A stretch of 64,000 nt of DNA. It comes from Betaproteobacteria bacterium (lineage in GTDB: Bacteria > Pseudomonadota > Gammaproteobacteria > Burkholderiales > Usitatibacteraceae). Below, one piece after another: positions 48,494 through 55,400 of this stretch. The first letter of the stretch is position 1. Each line of letters opens with the position of its first letter. Made by a program: the position numbers and the translations under genes. The notes below the pieces were generated by a model. That model saw nothing but the letters and a program-made list of their open reading frames with translations. It made no database searches and was not told the origin of the DNA. The stretch lies in contig JADKJU010000001.1 of the NCBI GenBank assembly GCA_016720855.1, forward strand, positions 179,501 to 243,500, in the 5' to 3' direction.

Positions 48494-51085
48494 TTACGCG
48501 GCCCCCGTCGCCAATCTTGCGGAGGCCATCCGCCGGCGCTGCAGGAAGTAGATGAACGCAACGAGCGCGTAGGCCGGGATGAACACCCAGTGCTCGGAGG
48601 GCGCGTCGGAGCGGACCTTGATCTCCTTCACCTTCCAGCCCTGCTCGAAGCCGCCGCGCTTGGCGCGGCTTCCGAACTTCACGGTCGCCACGCGAACCTC
48701 GTCGCCCAGTATCGTGAAGGTGACGCCCACGGCGGAAAGCCGCGTGCGGCTGTCTGCCGGTTTTCCCAACTGGGCGGACACTGTCTTGGTGACCTCGTCG
48801 CCCTCGACGTTCGTGCCCTGCAGGACGACCACGAGATCCTCGTCCTCCGGCAGTTCCTTGACGATCTGGTAGAGCGTCTTCGCCGGCCGCGATTCCCAGG
48901 GCGAATACAACTGGTCCATGAAGAAGTTGGGCCGGAAGAGCATGAACACGGCAACCAGCAGTATCACCGTTTCCCACCACCGGCTGCGGGTCTGGAAATA
49001 GTTCATCGTCGCGGCGGCGAAGACGAGGCAGGCCACCGTGGCCGACGAGATCACGAGCAAGAGCTCCCACCAGCCGTGCACGTCGATGAGGAGGAGCTGC
49101 GGGTTGAAGATCCACACGAAGGGCAGCACCACGGTGCGCAGCGCGTAGACCGAGCCCTGGATGCCGGTCTGGATCGGGTCCTCGCCCGATATCGCGGCCG
49201 CCGCGAAGCTCGCCAGTCCCACCGGCGGCGTGATGTCGCCCATGATTCCGTAATAGAAGACGAAGAGGTGCACGCCGATGAGCGGGATGACGAGGCCCGA
49301 CTGCGCGCCCAGCTCCACGACGACCGGCGCCATGAGGGTGGCGACCAGGATGTAGTTTGCCGTCGTGGGCACGCCCATGCCCAGCACCAGGCACACGAAG
49401 GCCGTGAAGAGCAGCATGATCATCACGTTGCCCATCGACACGAATTCGACGAATTCGGTCATGCGCAGGCCCACGCCCGTGAGCGTGATGCCCCCGACGA
49501 TGATGCCCGCGGTGCCGGTTGCGATGGCGATGCCGATCATGCTGCGGGCGCCGTCGTTGAGTCCGAGGAAGATCTCGTGGAATCCGGCCTTCACCTCCGG
49601 CAGGGCGAAGCCCTTGCCGCGGAAGATATTGGTGAGCGGCCGCTGCGTGGCCATCAGCACGAGCTGCGAAAGCGTCGCCCAGAAGGCGGACAGCGCCGGC
49701 GACATCTCCTCGATCATGAGGCACCAGATGAGCATCCCGAAGGGGATGAGGAAGTGCAGTCCCGCCTTCACCGTCGGCCACGTCTCGGGCAGCACCGGGT
49801 TCTTCACGTCGATGTCCACCGGCAGGTCGGGGCATTTCGCCGCGATGCGCAGGCACCCGATGTAAAGGGCGGCCAGGAGGAATCCGAGCACCCAGCCGGC
49901 CGCTTCGCCCAGAAGGTTCTTGGCGGCCTCCGCCACGAAATAGATCGCGCAGAGCACGGCGATCGTCCCGGAGATCCCCAGGCCCCATCCGGTGATGCGC
50001 TCGCGCGCGCCGCGTGCGCGTCCCGGCGCAAAGGGTTCGAGCCCGATCTTCAGCGCCTCCAGGTGCACGATGTAGAAAAGCGCGATGTAGGAAAGCGTTG
50101 CCGGCAGGAAGGCGTGCTTGCAGATCTCGGTGTACGTGAGTCCGACGTACTCCACCATCAGGAACGCGGCCGCCCCCATGACGGGAGGCATGATCTGGCC
50201 ATTCACCGAGCTCATGGTTTCGATCGCGCCCGCCTTCACGCCGCCGTAACCGGCCTTCTTCATGAGCGGGATGGTGAAGATGCCGCCCGAGACCACGTTC
50301 GAGACGGACGACCCCGAGATGAGCCCGTTCAGCGCGGAGGACACCACGGCCACCTTGGCCGGGCCGCCGCGCAGGTGGCCCAGGAGCGCCATCGAGACCT
50401 GCATCATGTAGTTGCCCGCGCCGGCGCGGTCGAGCAGCGCACCGAAGAGCACGTAGATGAAGATGAACGACGACGAGACTCCCAACGCCACGCCGTAGAC
50501 ACCCTCCGTCGTGAGCCACTGGTGCGAAAGCATCCGTTCGAGAGAGGCACCCTTGTGCGCGAGGATGTCCGGCATGTACTTGCCGAACATGATGTAGATG
50601 AGGAAGAGGATCGCCAGCACCATCATCGGCATCCCGACCGCGCGGCGGGTGGCCTCGAGCAGGAGCACGAGGCCCGTGCAGGCCACGATGATGTCCTGCA
50701 GGTTGGGCTGGCCGGGCCGCGTCGAAAGCTGCACGTAGAACAGCAGGAAATACGCGCCGGCGATCGCTCCGGCCACACCGAGGATCCAATCGTGCCACGG
50801 GACACTCTTGCGGCCGGAACTCTTCAGGGCCGGATAGCAGAGGTAGGCGAGGAACAGGGCGATCCCGAGGTGCAGCGAGCGTGCCTCGGTGTCGTTCAGC
50901 ACGCCCCAGCCGAAGACGAACGGAAGCGGGGACGCGTACCAGAGCTGGAAGAGCGACCAGCCGACCGCCACGAACAGGATGAGCTTGCCGACCGGGCCGC
51001 CGACTTCGCGCCCGCCGGTGTCCGCGTCCGCCACCAGTTGCTGGAGATCGATGCTCGGTTCGACCGGGTTCTTGTTTTCTTCCAC
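48494..51085 (-). CDS. TAXI-TRAP transporter permease, DctQM fusion (4TM/12TM, DUF3394)
   Basis: An 863-residue inner-membrane protein that joins the small (four-helix) and large (12-helix) TRAP subunits in one chain. Diagnostic features are GSSVSNVVSGGIFTIPLMKK, VNGQIMPPVMGAAAFLM, GMGVPTTANYILVATL and GDITPPVGLASFAAAAI. The C-terminal 150 residues form a soluble DUF3394-like domain (from about MFRPNFFMDQLYSPWESRP) plus a final helix. It pairs with the TAXI-type binding protein 80 bases upstream. The substrate of TAXI-TRAP systems is rarely known; glutamate or other C4-C5 acids are possible. Confidence 0.93.
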   Translation of the reverse strand: MEENKNPVEPSIDLQQLVADADTGGREVGGPVGKLILFVAVGWSLFQLWYASPLPFVFGWGVLNDTEARSLHLGIALFLAYLCYPALKSSGRKSVPWHDWILGVAGAIAGAYFLLFYVQLSTRPGQPNLQDIIVACTGLVLLLEATRRAVGMPMMVLAILFLIYIMFGKYMPDILAHKGASLERMLSHQWLTTEGVYGVALGVSSSFIFIYVLFGALLDRAGAGNYMMQVSMALLGHLRGGPAKVAVVSSALNGLISGSSVSNVVSGGIFTIPLMKKAGYGGVKAGAIETMSSVNGQIMPPVMGAAAFLMVEYVGLTYTEICKHAFLPATLSYIALFYIVHLEALKIGLEPFAPGRARGARERITGWGLGISGTIAVLCAIYFVAEAAKNLLGEAAGWVLGFLLAALYIGCLRIAAKCPDLPVDIDVKNPVLPETWPTVKAGLHFLIPFGMLIWCLMIEEMSPALSAFWATLSQLVLMATQRPLTNIFRGKGFALPEVKAGFHEIFLGLNDGARSMIGIAIATGTAGIIVGGITLTGVGLRMTEFVEFVSMGNVMIMLLFTAFVCLVLGMGVPTTANYILVATLMAPVVVELGAQSGLVIPLIGVHLFVFYYGIMGDITPPVGLASFAAAAISGEDPIQTGIQGSVYALRTVVLPFVWIFNPQLLLIDVHGWWELLLVISSATVACLVFAAATMNYFQTRSRWWETVILLVAVFMLFRPNFFMDQLYSPWESRPAKTLYQIVKELPEDEDLVVVLQGTNVEGDEVTKTVSAQLGKPADSRTRLSAVGVTFTILGDEVRVATVKFGSRAKRGGFEQGWKVKEIKVRSDAPSEHWVFIPAYALVAFIYFLQRRRMASARLATGAA

Positions 51086-51165
51086 GATTCCCCCATCAAG
51101 CGAAAACGGGGCGGGCCAATGCCCACCCCGCGTGCGGCCTCATCCCGGCAGACGCCGGGCGGTTC

Positions 51166-52134
51166 TCACTTGATCCAGCCCTTTTCCCTGTAGTAGCGGG
51201 CGGCTCCCTCGTGCAGCGGGGCCGACAGGCCGTTCTTCACCATGTCCTCGGGCTTGAGGTGGGCGAGCGCCGGGTGCAGCTTCTTGAACTCCTCGAAGTT
51301 GTCGAACACGGCCTTCACGACGGCGTAGATGCTGTCGGCGGGCACCTTGGAGGAGCTCACCAGCGCGGCGAGCACGCCGTAGGTTTCGGTCGCCTGCGGG
51401 TTGTTCGGATACAGGCCCGCCGGGATGGAGACCTTGGCGTAGTACGGCTTGTCCGCGACGAGCTTGTCGATCGCGGGCCCGGTGAGGGAAATCAGCTTCG
51501 CCCCGCAGCTCGTTGTCGGGTCCTGGATGTTCGCGGACGGGTGGCCCACCGCGTAGAAGAAGCCGTCGATCTTGTTGTCGCAAAGGGCCGGGCCGTGTTC
51601 GTCAGCCTTGAGTTCCGAGGCCAGCGCGAAGTCGCTCATCTTCCAGCCCAGGGCGACCAGCAGTTCCTCCATCGAGGCGCGCGTGCCGGATCCGGGGTTG
51701 CCCACGTTGAATTTCTTGCCCTTGAAGTCGGCGAAGGACTTGATGTTGGCTTCCTTGCGCGCGACCACGGTGAACGGCTCCGGGTGCAGCGACATCACGG
51801 CGCGCAGGTCGCCATAGGCGCCAGCGTCCTTGAACTGGCCGAGACCCTTGACCGAGTTGTACATCACGTCGGACTGGGTCACCCCGAGGTCGAGCTCGCC
51901 GGCCTTGATGGTGTTGATGTTGAACACGGAGCCGCCGGTGGATTCCACCGAGCAGCGGATGCCGTGCTTGGCGCGGTCCTTGTTCACGAGGCGGCAGATG
52001 GCTCCGCCCGCGGCGTAGTAAACGCCGGTGACGCCGCCGGTGCCGATGGTCACGTATTTCTGCTGCGCGGCCGCGTCGGGCGCGCAGAAGGCCGCGGCCA
52101 CGGCGAAGGCGATGCCGAGGGTGATTCGTTTCAT
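51166..52134 (-). CDS. TAXI-family TRAP solute-binding protein
   Basis: A 322-residue periplasmic binding protein. The signal peptide MKRITLGIAFAVAAAFCAPDAAA precedes the family signature YVTIGTGGVTGVYYAAGGAICRLVN. Further motifs are ESTGGSVFNINTIKAGELDLG and VGNPGSGTRASMEELL. AGGAGA precedes the ATG at 52134. It is part of an operon with a class III aminotransferase upstream and the fused permease and hemerythrin downstream. The adjacent aminotransferase hints at an amino acid or keto acid as ligand; this is inference. Confidence 0.93.
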   Translation of the reverse strand: MKRITLGIAFAVAAAFCAPDAAAQQKYVTIGTGGVTGVYYAAGGAICRLVNKDRAKHGIRCSVESTGGSVFNINTIKAGELDLGVTQSDVMYNSVKGLGQFKDAGAYGDLRAVMSLHPEPFTVVARKEANIKSFADFKGKKFNVGNPGSGTRASMEELLVALGWKMSDFALASELKADEHGPALCDNKIDGFFYAVGHPSANIQDPTTSCGAKLISLTGPAIDKLVADKPYYAKVSIPAGLYPNNPQATETYGVLAALVSSSKVPADSIYAVVKAVFDNFEEFKKLHPALAHLKPEDMVKNGLSAPLHEGAARYYREKGWIK

Positions 52135-52163
52135 TGTGGGTCTCCTCATGGTGGGTCGGTGGG

Positions 52164-53510
52164 TCATACCTGCGCCGTGCGCCGAAGGGCTGCGGTGCTG
52201 GTCTCGATGGCCTCGGCGAGCCGACCGACAATGTCGTCGAGGTCGGCCTGCGTGGCGATGAAAGGGGGCGCGAGCAGCACGTGGTCGCCACGCACACCGT
52301 CGATGGTGCCGCCCATGGGATAGACCATGAGGCCGCGCGCCATCGCGTTCGCCTTGATCTTCGCGTGCAGCCTGTGCGACGGGTCGAAGGGCTGCTTGGT
52401 CGAGCGGTCCTCCACCAGTTCCACCCCGCGGAAGAGGCCGCGACCGCGGATGTCGCCCACATGCGGGTGGCCGCCCAGCGCCTCGCGCAGGCGCTTCTCG
52501 AAATAGGCGCCACGGGTGCGCACAACCTCGAGCAGGTTGTCGCGCTTGATGATTCTCTGCACCTCGAGCGCCGCCGCCGCGGCTACCGGGTGCCCGAGGT
52601 AGGTGTGGCCGTGCTGGAAGAGGCCGCTGCCCTTGCGCAAGGCTTCCACGATTATCGCCTGGGCGAGCACCGCGCCTATGGGTTGGTAGCCGCCGCCGAG
52701 CCCCTTGGCGATGGCCACGAGGTCGGGAACGATGCCTTCCTGCTCGACGGCGTAAAGCGTGCCGGTGCGGCCCATTCCGCACATCACTTCGTCGGCAATG
52801 AGCAGGATGCCATGCCGATCGCAGATCTCGCGCACCCGCCTGAAATAACCCGGCGTGGGCGGCACGGCGCCCACTGTCGCGCCAACGACGGTCTCGGCCA
52901 CGAAGGCGATGACCCGTTTCGGCCCCACCTCCCGGATCTTCGCCTCGAGTTCGGCCGCCAGGCGCTCGCTGTAGGCCTCGGGCGTCTCGTAGGACAGCCG
53001 ATCGCGATATTCGTAGCACGGCGACACGCGCGCGACGTCGATGAGGAGCGGGGCGAACTGCTTGCGCCGCCATTCATTGCCGCCCACGGCGAGGGCCCCC
53101 AGCGTGTTGCCGTGGTAGCTCTGGCGGCGGCCGATGAAGACGCTGCGCTCGGGCTCGCCGGTCTCCACGAAATACTGCCGCGCCATCTTGAGCGCGGCCT
53201 CCATCGCCTCGGAGCCGCCGGAAACGAGGTAAACGTGGGACATCCCCCGGGGCGCATCGGCGATGAGTGTGTCGGCAAGCTCCTCGGCCACCTGCGTCGT
53301 GAAGAAACTCGTGTGCGCGTAGGCCACGCGATCGATCTGCGCATGCATCGCCGCGAGCACTTCCGGATGGCCGTGCCCGAGGCAGGAAACGGCCGCGCCG
53401 CCGCAGGCGTCGAGGTACTCGCGGCCCTCGCGATCGGTGATTCGCAGGCCCTTGGCCGATACGGCAAAGGGCAGGGTGCCGCGAAGGCTGCGGTGGAGGA
53501 TGTTGGTCAT
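52164..53510 (-). CDS. Class III (omega) aminotransferase
   Basis: A 448-residue PLP enzyme transferring an amino group to or from an aldehyde or keto acid. Motifs include GGAAVSCLGHGHPEV, YLVSGGSEAMEAALKMARQY, the cofactor aspartate in LLIADEVMCGMGRTG, and the PLP lysine in VAIAKGLGGGYQPIGAVL. It could act on a beta- or gamma-amino acid, a diamine or taurine-like compound; the exact substrate cannot be read. The start at 53510 removes 8 upstream residues. The gene is first in the TAXI-TRAP operon, 29 bases before the binding-protein gene. Confidence 0.92.
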   Translation of the reverse strand: MTNILHRSLRGTLPFAVSAKGLRITDREGREYLDACGGAAVSCLGHGHPEVLAAMHAQIDRVAYAHTSFFTTQVAEELADTLIADAPRGMSHVYLVSGGSEAMEAALKMARQYFVETGEPERSVFIGRRQSYHGNTLGALAVGGNEWRRKQFAPLLIDVARVSPCYEYRDRLSYETPEAYSERLAAELEAKIREVGPKRVIAFVAETVVGATVGAVPPTPGYFRRVREICDRHGILLIADEVMCGMGRTGTLYAVEQEGIVPDLVAIAKGLGGGYQPIGAVLAQAIIVEALRKGSGLFQHGHTYLGHPVAAAAALEVQRIIKRDNLLEVVRTRGAYFEKRLREALGGHPHVGDIRGRGLFRGVELVEDRSTKQPFDPSHRLHAKIKANAMARGLMVYPMGGTIDGVRGDHVLLAPPFIATQADLDDIVGRLAEAIETSTAALRRTAQV

Positions 53511-53595
53511 GGCGGGGTGTCGGAAGGATAGCACCGAGAGGGCGCCCTTGAGGCGGCGCTGCTACACTGCCGGGCGCCAATCTATCCCATCCCCC

Positions 53596-54129
53596 ATGGA
53601 AATCGTTCTTGTCGTCATGGTCGTCTTCTCCGTCATGGTCGTGACGTGGCTGGCGATCGCCCAGTCCGGCGAACCTCCCGCGCCCGGCGCCGAGGCGCCG
53701 GACTTCCGGTTGCAGGGGACCGACGGGGCGGATCATTCGCTTTCGGCCCTGCGCGGAGCGCGCGCCGTCATCGTTTTCCATCCCCAGGACGAAACGCCGG
53801 AATGCCTGGCCGTGGTCGAGCGGCTCGTCGCCGCGGCGCCCGCCATCGCTTCCGCCGGCGCATCACTTGCGACAGTGGTGGTGAGCGAGGTGGAGGCGGC
53901 TCGGGCCTACGGCCTCTCCCACGGAGTGGTGCCGGGCGTACTGTGCGACCCTGCCGGGCGGACGACGAAGGCCTACGGGGCGCTGGTGAACCTGGGCTTC
54001 CTGAAGTTCGCTCGCAAGCTGGTTGTCCTCGTCGATGCGCAGGGCAAGGTCGATCGCGTCTGGAAGGACCCCGTAGGGCCCCAGCACGTAGACGAGCTGC
54101 TCGCGGCCCTCACGAAGTTTCCGCGCTGA
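53596..54129 (+). CDS. Membrane-anchored peroxiredoxin (BCP/AhpC-TSA type)
   Basis: A 177-residue thiol peroxidase with an N-terminal membrane helix (MEIVLVVMVVFSVMVVTWLA), so the catalytic domain is likely periplasmic or membrane-held. The peroxidatic cysteine is Cys70 in FHPQDETPECLAVVE, where BCP usually has TPGC; the G-to-E change is unusual. The rest is thioredoxin-fold (VVSEVEAARAYGLSHGVVPG). No obvious resolving cysteine pair is seen, although a cysteine occurs in GVLCDPAG. It is divergent from the aminotransferase gene and followed by tRNA-Ser. Confidence 0.85.
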   Translation: MEIVLVVMVVFSVMVVTWLAIAQSGEPPAPGAEAPDFRLQGTDGADHSLSALRGARAVIVFHPQDETPECLAVVERLVAAAPAIASAGASLATVVVSEVEAARAYGLSHGVVPGVLCDPAGRTTKAYGALVNLGFLKFARKLVVLVDAQGKVDRVWKDPVGPQHVDELLAALTKFPR

Positions 54130-54162
54130 ATTCCAGGGGTCGAACTCAGCGCCTCGGTCGGC

Positions 54163-54168
54163 TATAAT
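54163..54168 (+). promoter_or_regulatory. -10 element for tRNA-Ser
   Basis: TATAAT lies 22 bases before the tRNA-Ser start and is followed by a GC-rich discriminator (CGCGCCC). The -35 at 17-base spacing (TCGAAC) matches TTGACA at only three positions. Confidence 0.6.
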
Positions 54169-54189
54169 CGCGCCCTTCGAGTTGCCTCC

Positions 54190-54280
<91 letters not shown>

Positions 54281-54290
54281 TTCCCCGACG

Positions 54291-54317
54291 AAGCCCGGCA
54301 TCTGCCGGGCTTTTTTC
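54291..54317 (+). terminator. Terminator after tRNA-Ser
   Basis: AAGCCCGGCA and TGCCGGGCTT form a perfect 10-bp stem with a two-base gap, followed by TTTTTCG. Confidence 0.88.
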
Positions 54318-54343
54318 GTTCCCCCCCCCCGGCCCCCGGAAAA

Positions 54344-54377
54344 TGTTGCAAAACCCGTTGAGAAACGTTTTGCAACA
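54344..54377. repeat. 11-bp inverted repeat, probable operator
   Basis: TGTTGCAAAAC (54344-54354) and GTTTTGCAACA (54367-54377) are perfect inverted copies with 12 bases between. The right arm contains TTGCAA, which serves as -35 of a promoter with CATAAT at 54392 (16-base spacing). A bound repressor would block that promoter. Confidence 0.6.
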
Positions 54378-54397
54378 CTATGAAAACAAGGCATAAT
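54370..54397 (+). promoter_or_regulatory. Possible promoter overlapping the inverted repeat
   Basis: TTGCAA (54370-54375) and CATAAT (54392-54397) are separated by 16 bases. The promoter points toward the small frame at 54438 and the repeat-protein genes beyond. Confidence 0.45.
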
Positions 54398-54437
54398 TCA
54401 GTTTCAAACAAAAGTTTCAATACGAGTGAGAAGGCGG

Positions 54438-54569
54438 ATGCCACTTCAGGGCAGGTCGGGCCAGGATATTGCGACCGCGAAACGTTTCCTGAAGGCGGCC
54501 GCGCACGAGTTCGCCAAGCGCGGTGCCCGGCGACGCGCGAGAACTGGCGCCTGCCGTGGAGCCGTCTGA
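54438..54569 (+). CDS. Possible small protein (43 residues), or gene remnant
   Basis: This short frame is below the usual size for gene calling. It starts with ATG after GAGAAGG, 40 bases downstream of the promoter that overlaps the inverted repeat. The first 30 codons have high GC at third positions, as in real genes here, and encode a plausible helix (ATAKRFLKAAAHEFAKRGAR). The tail is arginine-rich and may be non-coding. It could be a small regulator or the stump of a larger lost gene. Confidence is low. Confidence 0.25.
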   Translation: MPLQGRSGQDIATAKRFLKAAAHEFAKRGARRRARTGACRGAV

Positions 54570-54771
54570 CCGAGATCGTGTCGGCGCTGTCCCGCCCCGC
54601 GTCCGTGGCAACTCCCCCCGTGTTTCGCCTGTAAAGCGGGCAGGTACCGGAACTGTGCCTTTCGTCACAAGCCGCCGGGCGCCGCATCCCTACAATTTCA
54701 CTCATGGCGGCCCACAAGGCCCATCACGGGTCCGATATCCGTTCCGGGCCACGAAAAGGAGATCGGCAGCA

Positions 54772-55296
54772 ATGAGGGAGAAATTCAGCAGGGCCCTGGC
54801 CATCCTGGCGTTCGCCACGGCAACGGCCCCCGTGGCCCTTGCACAGGCGCCCGCCGAGCCGCTCGAGTCGCGCCTCGTCGCGAGCAAGGTCGTCTTGGTC
54901 GATGGCCGCGAAAGCCTCGTCGAGGCGACGAATGCCAGGCCGGGCGATGTGATCGAGTACACCGCCACCTACCGCAACGCCGGCAAGGAAGCGCTCAAGG
55001 GACTCAAGGCCACCATCCCGATTCCCTCGCAGACGGAATTCATCCCCGGGACGGCCCGCCCTGCGGGCGTGTCGGCGAGCCTCGACGCACGCCTCTTTGC
55101 CGATGTGCCGCTCAAGCGCACCGTGATGCGCGACGGCAGGCAGGTGGAGGAAGCCGTTCCCCCCGGCGAATACCGCGCGCTGCGCTGGCTGGCGGGAGAA
55201 CTTTCCGGCGGGAAGGAGAAATCGTTCTCCGCGCGCGTCCGGGTACTGGACGACCGCCCGCCGAACGATCCTGGCGGCAAGGCAGGTGGCCGATGA
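54772..55296 (+). CDS. Exported DUF11-type repeat-domain protein (single domain)
   Basis: A 174-residue exported protein. The signal peptide (KFSRALAILAFATATAPVALA) is followed by one DUF11-like beta-sandwich: RPGDVIEYTATYRNAGKEALKGLKATIPIP, then TEFIPGTARPAG. Such domains occur in large surface or cell-envelope proteins. An AAGGAGAT ribosome site precedes the ATG. It is the first of three genes of related architecture, 104 bases before the second. No anchor, sortase or lipobox motif is visible, so it may be a soluble partner of the larger proteins. Confidence 0.85.
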   Translation: MREKFSRALAILAFATATAPVALAQAPAEPLESRLVASKVVLVDGRESLVEATNARPGDVIEYTATYRNAGKEALKGLKATIPIPSQTEFIPGTARPAGVSASLDARLFADVPLKRTVMRDGRQVEEAVPPGEYRALRWLAGELSGGKEKSFSARVRVLDDRPPNDPGGKAGGR

Positions 55297-55400
55297 GACA
55301 TGGCCGATCGAATCCCCCGGAACCGGCCCCGCGCCGGTTTTCGTGCTTTTCAGGTTGTCGAAATTCGAGTGATTCAAGGTTTGAAAACAAGGAGAATTTG

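Noticed and set aside
47895..50798. A 967-codon minus-strand frame spanning hemerythrin and the TRAP permease
   Set aside because: Only its last 198 residues (from 48491) look like a protein; the rest overlaps the TRAP permease in another frame and is proline/arginine-rich.
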